From Saccharopolyspora shandongensis (GTDB taxonomy: Bacteria > Actinomycetota > Actinomycetes > Mycobacteriales > Pseudonocardiaceae): 40,500 nt of DNA. Below the pieces are notes generated by a model. That model was not told the origin of the DNA and ran no database searches. It worked only from the letters and a program-made list of their open reading frames with translations. The stretch covers positions 1 through 40,500 of the forward strand of contig NZ_FNOK01000076.1 of assembly GCF_900106995.1 (NCBI RefSeq), in the 5' to 3' direction. Shown in pieces: positions 32,054-39,113 of this stretch. The position numbers were made by a program, and so were the translations under genes. The stretch's first letter is position 1. The number at the start of each line of letters is the position of its first letter.

Positions 32054-32800
32054 GTGAGTCGTGCCAACACTTCGTGCCGCGCATCCGCCGATCCGATGGC
32101 CGTGCGCAACCTGGGAACCATCGACTACCTCTCCGCCTGGGACCTGCAGCGCGAGCTGGTCAACGGCCGCGCCGAGGGGCTGAACCCGGACACCCTGCTG
32201 CTGCTGGAGCACCCGTCGGTCTACACGGCGGGCAAGCGCACCTCGCCGGAGGACCGCCCGACGGACGGGACGCCGGTCATCGACGTCGACCGCGGCGGCA
32301 AGATCACCTGGCACGGCCCGGGGCAGATCGTCGGCTACCCGATCGTGCAGCTGGCGGACCCGATCGACGTGGTCGACTACGTCCGCCGCCTGGAGCAGGC
32401 GCTGATCTGGGTGTGCGACCAGTTCGGGCTGAACGCGGGCCGGGTCGAGGGCCGCAGCGGTGTCTGGTTGCCGGCCGACGACGGCCGCCAGGAGCGCAAG
32501 ATCGCGGCCATCGGCATCCGGGTGCAGCGCGGCATCACGATGCACGGGCTGGAGCTGAACTGCAACGCCGACCTGACCAACTTCGACCGGATCGTGCCGT
32601 GCGGCATCGCCGACGCGGGCACCACCTCGCTGAGCGCGGAGCTCGGCCGGACGGTCGAGGTGGCCGAGGCGATGCCGCTGGTCGAGAAGGCCGTGCGGGA
32701 CGCGTTGGACGGGACGCTGCCGGTCAGCGAGCGCAACATCCCGCGCGAGCAGCCGACCGCGGCCGGGGTGACGCTCTCGCTGGACCCGAGCCTGCGCTGA
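32054..32800 (+). CDS. lipB: Octanoyl-ACP:protein octanoyltransferase
   Basis: A 248-residue enzyme that moves octanoate from acyl carrier protein to lipoyl domains, such as the two in SucB, before LipA inserts sulfur. The catalytic pair is Lys149 (KIAAIG) and Cys183 (FDRIVPCGIADAGTTSL). RGGKITWHGPGQIVGYPI is the family signature. The GTG at 32054 gives an N-terminus similar in length to mycobacterial LipB; the ATG at 32096 is an alternative that removes 14 residues. lipA normally follows at once but is 6.3 kb away here, beyond an accessory block. Confidence 0.94.
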   Translation: MSRANTSCRASADPMAVRNLGTIDYLSAWDLQRELVNGRAEGLNPDTLLLLEHPSVYTAGKRTSPEDRPTDGTPVIDVDRGGKITWHGPGQIVGYPIVQLADPIDVVDYVRRLEQALIWVCDQFGLNAGRVEGRSGVWLPADDGRQERKIAAIGIRVQRGITMHGLELNCNADLTNFDRIVPCGIADAGTTSLSAELGRTVEVAEAMPLVEKAVRDALDGTLPVSERNIPREQPTAAGVTLSLDPSLR

Positions 32801-32811
32801 TCGGGGCCAGC

Positions 32812-32840
32812 TGACGAACGAAAATCCACTTCTCTAGTAT
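32812..32840 (+). promoter_or_regulatory. Candidate promoter of the serine hydrolase gene
   Basis: TGACGA (32812-32817) and TAGTAT (32835-32840) are 17 bases apart. The predicted transcript start (about 32847) lies between the arms of the inverted repeat at 32824-32871. Confidence 0.5.
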
Positions 32841-32871
32841 TCTGGAATTACGGACTACTAGAGGAGTGGAT
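32824..32871. promoter_or_regulatory. 16-bp inverted repeat over -10 and Shine-Dalgarno of the serine hydrolase gene
   Basis: ATCCACTTCTCTAGTA (32824-32839) and TACTAGAGGAGTGGAT (32856-32871) are inverted copies with one difference, 16 bases apart. The left arm covers the -10, and the right arm covers GAGGAG and stops three bases before the ATG. It may be an operator; if transcription starts further upstream it would be an RNA hairpin that hides the ribosome binding site. Confidence 0.65.
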
Positions 32872-32874
32872 GTC

Positions 32875-33981
32875 ATGCCGCTGTCCCGCCGCCGCCTGCT
32901 CGCCGCCACCGGGGCCGCCATGCCGCTGCTGCTGGCCGCGCCCTCGGCCGTCGCGCAACCGGCCACCACCCCGCCTGACCTGGCGACTCCCGAGGGCTGG
33001 CTGACCTGGATCAGCGCGAACCGCGACGGGCTCGGCCTCGTGGTCGACGACGGGCGCGGCAACCGGCTGCTGCACCGCGCGGACGCCGCACAGCCGCTCG
33101 CCTCGGCCGTCAAGGTCGTGCACCTGGCCGCCTACTCAGCCGCCGTCGCCGAGGGCGAGCTGGACCCGAAGGAGCAGATCCGCCTCGGCGACTGGGAACG
33201 CTGCTACGTGCCGACCGACGGCTATGCGCACGCGACCACGCTCAAGCACCTCGGCATCCCCACGGATTCCACCGGCCTGTACGCGGCGGACCCCGACCAC
33301 CGGGTCACGCTCGACGACATGGCCTCGGCCATGATCATGTTCAGCGACAGCGCGGTCCCCGACTTCCTGCGCAACCGCCTCGGCGACGCCGCGCTGCGCA
33401 AGGCCGCGGCGGCCGGCGGCTGGGCGCGGCCGGACATCCGCTCCATGTGCGCGGAGTACCTGTTCCTGCTGCCCGAGTTCGCGCCACCGGCGCAGCTGCC
33501 CACCCCGGCCCGGCGAATCTTCGGCTACGCCCTGGAGCAGCGCTACAGCAACGACGCCGACCTGCGCAAACGCGTGCTGGACCGGCTGATGCGCGACGGC
33601 CTGCCGCCGTACGGCCAGCAGCTCAGGTGGGGCTCGAAGACGATGTCGTCGACCGCGAGGCAGCTGGCCTCGCTGCACCGCGCAATCGCCACCGGCGGTG
33701 TCCCGGCCGAGGCCGCCCGCACCCACCTGGAACGCCCGCTCAGCGGCCACCTGCCGCCGGGCGTGCTCGGGATCGGCATGAAGGGCGGCAGCCTGCCCGG
33801 AGTCCTGACCTGCGGGATGTCGGTGCGTCGCCAGGACGGCACGGTCGCGTGGGGCGCCCTGCTCGCGCACGGCGACATCGCGCTGGAACAGGTCGGCACC
33901 GGCGATCCGGGCCTGCCGCTGCTGCTGGCGATGCAGCAGCCGGAGTGGCGGGACCGGCTTGCACGGGCGCTGGCCGGCTGA
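32875..33981 (+). CDS. Tat-exported serine hydrolase (class A beta-lactamase-like fold)
   Basis: A 368-residue exported protein. The twin-arginine signal is SRRRLLAATGAAMPLLLAAPSAVA, cleaved near AVA-Q. The beta-lactamase/penicillin-binding fold motifs are Ser77-x-x-Lys80 (SAVK), Ser157-Asp158-Ser159 (in place of SDN) and Lys303-Gly-Gly. The nucleophile motif is intact. It could act on beta-lactams, peptidoglycan peptides or esters; a true beta-lactamase Glu in an omega loop is not evident. The ATG at 32875 has GAGGAG eight bases upstream. An ArsR-like gene follows after 14 bases and may regulate it through the inverted repeat at 32824-32871. Confidence 0.83.
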   Translation: MPLSRRRLLAATGAAMPLLLAAPSAVAQPATTPPDLATPEGWLTWISANRDGLGLVVDDGRGNRLLHRADAAQPLASAVKVVHLAAYSAAVAEGELDPKEQIRLGDWERCYVPTDGYAHATTLKHLGIPTDSTGLYAADPDHRVTLDDMASAMIMFSDSAVPDFLRNRLGDAALRKAAAAGGWARPDIRSMCAEYLFLLPEFAPPAQLPTPARRIFGYALEQRYSNDADLRKRVLDRLMRDGLPPYGQQLRWGSKTMSSTARQLASLHRAIATGGVPAEAARTHLERPLSGHLPPGVLGIGMKGGSLPGVLTCGMSVRRQDGTVAWGALLAHGDIALEQVGTGDPGLPLLLAMQQPEWRDRLARALAG

Positions 33982-33995
33982 GGCAAGCTCGTCCG

Positions 33996-34469
33996 GTGAC
34001 ATCGGAGGACTTGCACCGGCGGATCGCCGCGCTGGAAGAGCGCGTCGCCGCCCTCGAAGGCACCCGACGGGTCGACGAGGTCGAGCCCAGCGGCGGCGTC
34101 GTGCAGTACCAGGGCAGCCTGGTCGAACCGGTCGAGCTGGAGTGGCGCATCCACGTCGACCCGGCCTGGGTGCTCGGCATGGACGACGGCCCGCGCACGG
34201 ACGTGCTTGCCGCGCTCGGCCACCCGGCCCGGGCCGCGATCGTGCGCTTGCTGGCCCAGCAGGGCTCCCAGCCCGCCGCCGCCTTACAGGAAGCGGCGGG
34301 CCTGGGCTCCACCGGGCAGCTCTACCACCACCTGAAGAGCCTGACCGCGTGCGGCCTGGTGGAGCAGGACAAACGCGGCACCTACCGGCTGCGCGCCCAG
34401 GCCACGATCCCGGCCCTGATCCTGCTCACCGCGGCCTCCGACATCGCGGGCCAACTCGCAACGCGCTGA
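33996..34469 (+). CDS. ArsR-like winged-helix regulator with N-terminal coiled coil
   Basis: A 157-residue DNA-binding protein. Residues about 4-25 form a short heptad-like coiled coil (LHRRIAALEERVAALEG). The winged helix-turn-helix spans about 70-135: RTDVLAALGHPARAAIVRLL, then LYHHLKSLTACGLVEQDKRGTYRL, the recognition helix and wing. No metal-binding cysteine pair of classical ArsR sensors is seen. The GTG at 33996 lies 14 bases after the serine hydrolase stop, so the pair is one operon and autoregulation is likely. Confidence 0.8.
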   Translation: MTSEDLHRRIAALEERVAALEGTRRVDEVEPSGGVVQYQGSLVEPVELEWRIHVDPAWVLGMDDGPRTDVLAALGHPARAAIVRLLAQQGSQPAAALQEAAGLGSTGQLYHHLKSLTACGLVEQDKRGTYRLRAQATIPALILLTAASDIAGQLATR

Positions 34470-34493
34470 CCCAGGGGGCACCCGACCCGTGGT

Positions 34494-34541
34494 CCGCGAT
34501 TTCAATGGAGATCAGAGCTCTGATTTCCATCGAAATCGCGG
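34494..34541. repeat. 48-bp palindromic repeat at the 3' end of the F420-type oxidoreductase gene
   Basis: 24-bp arms (34494-34517 and 34518-34541) pair with two mismatches. It starts CCGCGATTTCAATGG and is related to the CCGCAATTTC sequences in 20587-21112. It holds the stop codon and the last eight sense codons of the minus-strand gene (RFRWKSEL). It lies in a convergent gap, so it could also terminate transcription. Confidence 0.7.
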
Positions 34542-35513
34542 GAACCCACCGGGTAGGTCCGGCGCGGAGGTCAGAGCTGGGGCGACCTCGGCGGCGACCA
34601 AGTCGAGGTGATCGAGGTCGGCGAGGTCGAGGACCTGGAGGTAGAGCCGGGTGATGCCGGTGCGCTCCCGCCAGGCCCCGATCTTGGCGACGACCTCGTC
34701 GGGCGTCCCGGCCAGGCCGTTGAGGCGCAGCTCCTCGGCCTCCCGGCCGATGGCGTCGGCCCGGCGCGAGACCTCCGCGTCGTTCTTGCCGACGCACAGC
34801 ACCAGCGCCGCGGACCGCACGATCTCCTCCTGCGGCCTGCCGATCGCGGCGCACGCCGCCGCCACCCGCTCGAACTGCTCCGCCGCCGCGTCCAGGCCGA
34901 CGAACGGCAGGTTGAACTCGTCGGCGAACCGGGCGGCCAGCTCCGGCGTCCGCTTCTTGCCCTGCCCGCCGATCAGCAGCGGCGGCCGCGGCTGCTGCAC
35001 CGGCTTGGGCAGCCCCGGCGACTCCTCGATCCGGTAGTACCGGCCGTCGTAGTTGAAGTGCTTGCCGGCCGGGGTGCCCCAAAGCCCGGTGATGATCTCC
35101 AGCTGCTCGGCGTAGCGGTCGAACCGCTCCTTCAGCGGCGGGAACGGGATGCCGTAGGCGGCGTGCTCCTCCTCGTACCAGCCGGTGCCGAGGCCGAACT
35201 CGATGCGCCCGCCGGACATCTGGTCGACCTGCGCGACCGAGATCGCCAACGGACCGGGCAGCCGGAAGGTGCCGGCTGTCATCAGCGTGCCGAGCCGAAC
35301 CCGGCTGGTCTCGCGGGCCAGCCCGGCCAGCGTCACCCAGGCGTCGGTCGGGCCGGGCTCGCCGGACACCGCCCCCATCTTCAGGTAGTGGTCGGAGCGG
35401 AAGAACGCGTCGTAGCCGGTGGCTTCCGCGTGCTTGGCCACGCGCAGCAAGTCGTCGTAGGTCGCGCCCTGCTGGGGCTCGGTGAAGATCCGCAACTTGA
35501 AGTGTTCGCTCAC
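34512..35513 (-). CDS. LLM-class F420-dependent oxidoreductase
   Basis: A 333-residue luciferase-like (beta/alpha)8 barrel protein that probably uses coenzyme F420. Marks are FRSDHYLKMG (near residue 40), the VRLGTLMTAGTFRLPGPLAI segment, SGGRIEFGLGTGWYEEEH and PPLLIGGQGKKRTPELAARFADEFN. The substrate is unknown. The GTG at 35513 gives the common family start SEHFKLRIF; the frame upstream is not homologous. The last eight residues RFRWKSEL come from the palindromic repeat at 34494-34541 and are therefore probably a late addition to a protein that once ended earlier. Confidence 0.88.
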   Translation of the reverse strand: MSEHFKLRIFTEPQQGATYDDLLRVAKHAEATGYDAFFRSDHYLKMGAVSGEPGPTDAWVTLAGLARETSRVRLGTLMTAGTFRLPGPLAISVAQVDQMSGGRIEFGLGTGWYEEEHAAYGIPFPPLKERFDRYAEQLEIITGLWGTPAGKHFNYDGRYYRIEESPGLPKPVQQPRPPLLIGGQGKKRTPELAARFADEFNLPFVGLDAAAEQFERVAAACAAIGRPQEEIVRSAALVLCVGKNDAEVSRRADAIGREAEELRLNGLAGTPDEVVAKIGAWRERTGITRLYLQVLDLADLDHLDLVAAEVAPALTSAPDLPGGFPRFRWKSEL

Positions 35514-35562
35514 GGTTCCCGAGGCTAGTAGCGGGGTTGTGCCCGTGCCGACCGCCGCCCGA

Positions 35563-36159
35563 TCACGTGTTCCGCAGCCCGTCGAGGACCCGCTCGATGC
35601 ACTCGCCGATGTCGGCGCGGGCCTGCTTGGGCGATTTCGATCCGGCGATCGCGGTGGCGCCCGCCGACAGCGAGCCGAACACCACCCGGGCCAGGGCCTC
35701 AACCGGCAGCGGGGCGATCTCCCCCGACTCGACCAGCGTCCCGACCACGCCCCGGACAACGCCGAAGGTGTAGGCCTCCTCCGCCGCCCGCCACCGCTCC
35801 CAGCCCATCACCGCGGGCCCGTCCTGCACGACGATGCGCTGGTAGGACGGCTCCAGGCAGACCTCCAGGAAGGCCCGCAGCCCGGACCGGGTGGCCTCCC
35901 AGGGGCTGCCGGTGGAGATGACCTCGGCGAGGCGAGCCACCATGCTCGTCTCCACCGCGTCGAAGGCCGCCTCGAACAGCGCCTGCTTCCCGCCGAAGTG
36001 GTGGTAGAGCGCGCCCTTGGTGACCCGGGCGCGCTTGGCGATCTCGTCCAGCGAGGTGCCCGCGTAGCCGTGCTCGGTGAACAGCTCGACGGCGGAGTCC
36101 ACCAGCGCCTGCCTGGTGCTTTCCGAGTACTCCACGCGTCGTGGTCGAGCTGTCGCCAT
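35563..36159 (-). CDS. TetR-family transcriptional regulator
   Basis: A 198-residue TetR repressor. The helix-turn-helix is at about residues 30-52 (GYAGTSLDEIAKRARVTKGALYHHFGGKQALF). The rest is the helical ligand-binding and dimer domain. The ATG at 36159 (MATARPRR) was chosen because it gives a normal 15-residue basic arm before helix 1. Three palindromic sites lie 17-72 bases upstream, so it is almost surely autoregulated and controls the divergent gene at 36278. It lies 49 bases from the oxidoreductase start on the same strand and may control that gene as well. Its ligand is unknown. Confidence 0.9.
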   Translation of the reverse strand: MATARPRRVEYSESTRQALVDSAVELFTEHGYAGTSLDEIAKRARVTKGALYHHFGGKQALFEAAFDAVETSMVARLAEVISTGSPWEATRSGLRAFLEVCLEPSYQRIVVQDGPAVMGWERWRAAEEAYTFGVVRGVVGTLVESGEIAPLPVEALARVVFGSLSAGATAIAGSKSPKQARADIGECIERVLDGLRNT

Positions 36160-36175
36160 GCTCACAACCCTATGA

Positions 36176-36231
36176 CATACCGGCGGTACGGACTCGTGGT
36201 ACCGTCGGTACACCAACATACTCTCGGTATG
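36176..36231. promoter_or_regulatory. Three TetR-type operators between divergent genes
   Basis: Palindromes TACCG-G-CGGTA (36178-36188), GTACCG-T-CGGTAC (36199-36211) and CATAC-N5-GTATG (36217-36231) have centres at 36183, 36205 and 36224, 22 and 19 bp apart. They lie between the TetR gene start (36159) and the divergent gene start (36278). Confidence 0.75.
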
Positions 36232-36277
36232 CCGCACACCTGGGGTATCACCCCGGGCCCGATCCCGGAGAGCGAAG

Positions 36278-36769
36278 ATGAGTTGGAACGACTTCCGCCG
36301 GCGGCAACAGGCGATCCAGACGGTGCTCGACGACGCGAGCCGAAACCCGTCCGAGGCCCTCACCCATGTGCCCGCGCCCTTCCTCGACGCCACCGATGCG
36401 CTGCGCGCCCTGCAGTACAAGTGGACCCAGCAGCTGACCGGCCGCATCGGCGTCGCGCTCGCCGAAACCGATGACACCCCGCACGCCGACCGGGTTCAGG
36501 CCGTCACCGCCGCGTGGCGCCGCACCGCGGAGGCCAATCCCGTGCTCCGCGACCTCCTGGACCGGCACGAATCGGATCCGGTGCTGCGCAGCGACATGGC
36601 CCGCGAGCACCGGCTGCTCGCCGTCGCCGCCGGACTCGCCGAGCACACCGAACCGGTCGATGACGTGGCCCGCGTCGGCCGCGCGTTCCGGCAGCTGGTG
36701 CGCATCACCCCAGAGCCGTCCCCGCAGTGCATCGGCGGCCGACTGCGGAAGCTGATCCCGAGCTTCTGA
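36278..36769 (+). CDS. Conserved protein of unknown function, likely TetR-controlled
   Basis: A 163-residue, mostly helical, soluble protein with no signal peptide or membrane helix. It starts MSWNDFRRRQQAIQTVLDDA and has a basic end (GGRLRKLIPSF). A single Cys lies near the C-terminus. I do not recognise a family or catalytic motif. The ATG at 36278 has GGAGAG eight bases upstream. It is divergent from the TetR gene across three operators, so its expression is probably the main target of that repressor. After it, a GCCATAGC-loop hairpin separates it from the convergent XRE gene. Confidence 0.72.
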   Translation: MSWNDFRRRQQAIQTVLDDASRNPSEALTHVPAPFLDATDALRALQYKWTQQLTGRIGVALAETDDTPHADRVQAVTAAWRRTAEANPVLRDLLDRHESDPVLRSDMAREHRLLAVAAGLAEHTEPVDDVARVGRAFRQLVRITPEPSPQCIGGRLRKLIPSF

Positions 36770-36791
36770 CCGCCCCGGAGCCGGTCACCGC

Positions 36792-36835
36792 TCGTGAGCA
36801 CTTTGGAGCGCCATAGCGATCCAAAGTACTCACGA
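36792..36835. repeat. GCCATAGC-loop hairpin, copy C
   Basis: 16-bp arms (36792-36807 and 36820-36835, 15 of 16 paired) enclose the 12-nt loop GCGCCATAGCGA. It lies between convergent stops at 36769 and 36868. The outer stem TCGTGAG is shared with copy B. Confidence 0.8.
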
Positions 36836-36867
36836 CTCTTTGACCAGCGGGAACAGCTCCCCGACGA

Positions 36868-37656
36868 TCAGGCGCGGTGCTGCATCCACAGGCGGGTCTC
36901 CGCGTCCGCCGGAGCCTGCACCAGCAACAGCGCGGAACCGTCCGGTTGCAGCAGCGAGCACTCGAAGCGCAGCCGGCGGCCGTCGACCGCCACCGTGACC
37001 GGCCAGCCGCCGAACTCTCGGACCGCCCGGCAACTCCACCAGTGCGCGAGGTCCGGGCGCAGCTCCTGCAACCGGTCCACGACGTCGTCGCCCGGGAACC
37101 GGTCGGCACGCGCCCGGAACCGGAGGAACAGCTCGTAGAGGAACCGCTCCTCCGGCACCAGCAGGTCCTGCAGCCGCTCGCTCCCGGCGAATGCCAGCAG
37201 CAGGTTCGGGCGGCCGGACAGTTCCGGTTCCGGCCACACCGTCGCGTACGCGTCGTTGCCCGCCAGGACGTCGAACCGGTGGTTCAGCACGAGCGCCGGC
37301 GTCAGCGGCCAGCTGTCCAGCATCGGCCGCAGCCGCTCGACCACCCCGTCGTCGTCGGCGTCGTCGGACACGAAACCGCCCAGCGCCAACAGGTGCCGCC
37401 GCTCGTCGCGCCCCATCCGAAGGGCACCGGCGAGGGCCTGCAGCACCTCGCGCGAGGTCCGCACCCTCCCCTGCTCCAGCCACGTGTACCAGGCCAGGCC
37501 GACCCCGGAGGCCGCCGCGACCTCCTCGCGGCGCAGCCCCGGCGTCCGCCGCCGCCCGGTCGCCGGGAGCCCGAAATCGGCCGGATCGAGCCGCTCCCGG
37601 CTCGCGCGCAGGAACGCGCCGAGCTCGCGACGCCGGGGGTCCGCTGCGGTGCTCAC
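36868..37656 (-). CDS. XRE-family regulator with MmyB-like ligand-binding domain
   Basis: A 262-residue regulator common in actinobacteria. The N-terminal Cro/CI-type helix-turn-helix is at about residues 35-90 (RRRTPGLRREEVAAASGVG, WYTWLEQGRVRTS). The C-terminal MmyB-like PAS-related domain follows (ALVLNHRFDVLAGNDAYATVW), thought to bind a small hydrophobic ligand. Such genes commonly stand divergent from the single gene they control. Here the partner across 106 bases is a VOC protein gene at 37763. Confidence 0.9.
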   Translation of the reverse strand: MSTAADPRRRELGAFLRASRERLDPADFGLPATGRRRTPGLRREEVAAASGVGLAWYTWLEQGRVRTSREVLQALAGALRMGRDERRHLLALGGFVSDDADDDGVVERLRPMLDSWPLTPALVLNHRFDVLAGNDAYATVWPEPELSGRPNLLLAFAGSERLQDLLVPEERFLYELFLRFRARADRFPGDDVVDRLQELRPDLAHWWSCRAVREFGGWPVTVAVDGRRLRFECSLLQPDGSALLLVQAPADAETRLWMQHRA

Positions 37657-37762
37657 GTCGCCAGCCTATGACCTGTGATCACCGCATGAACCGGCTGCTG
37701 GTCGGCATCCCGGCAGCCGGACAGGCTGGGTCGCGTCCACCCGGAACCGAAAGGAACTGCCC

Positions 37763-38185
37763 GTGCCCCAACAGCTTTGGCGCCGCGACCCCGATTCCTC
37801 GAACCTGCCGCAGCCCCGGACGTTCGTGCGGGTGTTCGTCGCCGCGGAACAGCTCGAACCGACCACGGCCTGGTACGAGCGGCTGCTCGGCGTCGAGCGC
37901 GACATGGTCATGCCGTACCCGGAGAAGGACCTCGCGCTCACCGCGGTCGGCGGCTTCCTGATCATCGCGGGCACCGACGAGTCGCTGGCGCCGTTCCGCC
38001 GGACCGTCGGCACCCTGCTGGTCCCCGACATCGACCCCTACGAGGAGCGGTTCCGGGCAGAAGGGCTGGAATTCGTCCAGCAGCGGTTCCGCGCCCCCGT
38101 CGGCGAGGGCTTCACGGTCCGCCACCCGGACGGCGCGGTGATCGAGTACGTCCACCACCGGCCCGCGGCCCACGAGCTCAGCTGA
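37763..38185 (+). CDS. VOC superfamily protein, likely target of the adjacent XRE regulator
   Basis: A 140-residue glyoxalase/dioxygenase-fold protein: FVRVFVAAEQLEPTTAWYERLLG at the start of the first repeat and GFTVRHPDGAVIEYVHHRP at the end of the second. His and Glu near FTVRHPDGAVIEYV could bind metal. The substrate is unknown. The GTG at 37763 has AAGGA seven bases upstream. The last eight bases overlap the convergent membrane protein gene, so the two 3' ends share GAGCTCAGCTGA. Confidence 0.85.
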   Translation: MPQQLWRRDPDSSNLPQPRTFVRVFVAAEQLEPTTAWYERLLGVERDMVMPYPEKDLALTAVGGFLIIAGTDESLAPFRRTVGTLLVPDIDPYEERFRAEGLEFVQQRFRAPVGEGFTVRHPDGAVIEYVHHRPAAHELS

Positions 38186-39011
38186 CCGGTTGCGGCGCCC
38201 GTCGCACCAGGCTGGGCAGCGGCAACCGGAGTGCGTGCCCGGCGGTCAGCGCCCGCCGGGCACGCACCGACGCGACCATGCCCCGGACCTGGGCCTGCGG
38301 TTCGACCGAGCCCTGCCGCACGAGCTCCACCGGCCACGGCAGCACGTGGCAGAGCTTGAGCACGAACACCAGCGGCAGCACCGCGATCTCCGCGAGCAGC
38401 TCCAGCGTCGCGCCGGTGAACAGCACCGCGAACCAGAGCAGGAACGGGATGGCGATGATCGCCGAGATCGGATCGTCGCCGAAACCGCTGGGCAGGCTGT
38501 CCATCGCGTCCTCGAACGACAGCCTGCGGCGCCACAGGAACCAGCGCCGGCGCCCGTAGGGGCTGAGCTGGTGGGAAACCAGCCGCCACCGCCGCGCGCT
38601 GATCTCCACCGGCTGGAGCTCGGCCTGCTCGGCCGCCAGCAGAGCACGCGCGTCGTCCAGCCCCGGATGGGTGCCCAGATGCTCGCGCAGGACCCGGCGC
38701 AGCCGGCGAGCCGCGGCCAGGCCGCCCACCCGGATCACACCCGCCCGGCAACCCCGGCTGCTGACCTCCAACCGCCATCCCGTCCCGGCGGCCCGCGCGA
38801 TCAGCGCGAACGGCAGCAGCACCAGGACGAGCAGCAGCTCCAGCCAGCAGCCCAGCAGCACGGGCACGAGCAGCAGGAGCCAGGCCAGCCGGAGCGCCAC
38901 CGAGATCGGCCCCTCGCTCAGCCGCGGCCAGCGATCTCCGGCGAGGTGCAGCCGCACGACGCGGGACCACGGCGCCCATCTGAGGCGAACTGCCCAAGAG
39001 GTTGTCGACAC
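38178..39011 (-). CDS. Membrane protein of unknown function
   Basis: A 277-residue protein with two hydrophobic regions. The first is about residues 38-72 (VALRLAWLLLLVPVLLGCW, LLLVLVLLPFALIARA, probably two helices) and the second about 183-222 (ISAIIAIPFLLWFAVLFTGA, LAEIAVLPLVFVLKL). A large basic soluble region lies between, and a basic tail ends it. I do not recognise a family. The start is uncertain: the GTG at 39011 is used because the alternative GTG at 39074 would leave only 39 bases for the divergent lipA promoter. Neither start has a clear Shine-Dalgarno. Confidence 0.65.
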   Translation of the reverse strand: MSTTSWAVRLRWAPWSRVVRLHLAGDRWPRLSEGPISVALRLAWLLLLVPVLLGCWLELLLVLVLLPFALIARAAGTGWRLEVSSRGCRAGVIRVGGLAAARRLRRVLREHLGTHPGLDDARALLAAEQAELQPVEISARRWRLVSHQLSPYGRRRWFLWRRRLSFEDAMDSLPSGFGDDPISAIIAIPFLLWFAVLFTGATLELLAEIAVLPLVFVLKLCHVLPWPVELVRQGSVEPQAQVRGMVASVRARRALTAGHALRLPLPSLVRRAPQPVS

Positions 39012-39113
39012 GACTGTGCAGTATGACGCGTGAGATCGCGCGAACCCGTAGCGCCTGGTAGTGACCCCTCCCACCTTCTCGAACCGGTTGTGTCAGGGGC
39101 GTAGCCTGTCGAC

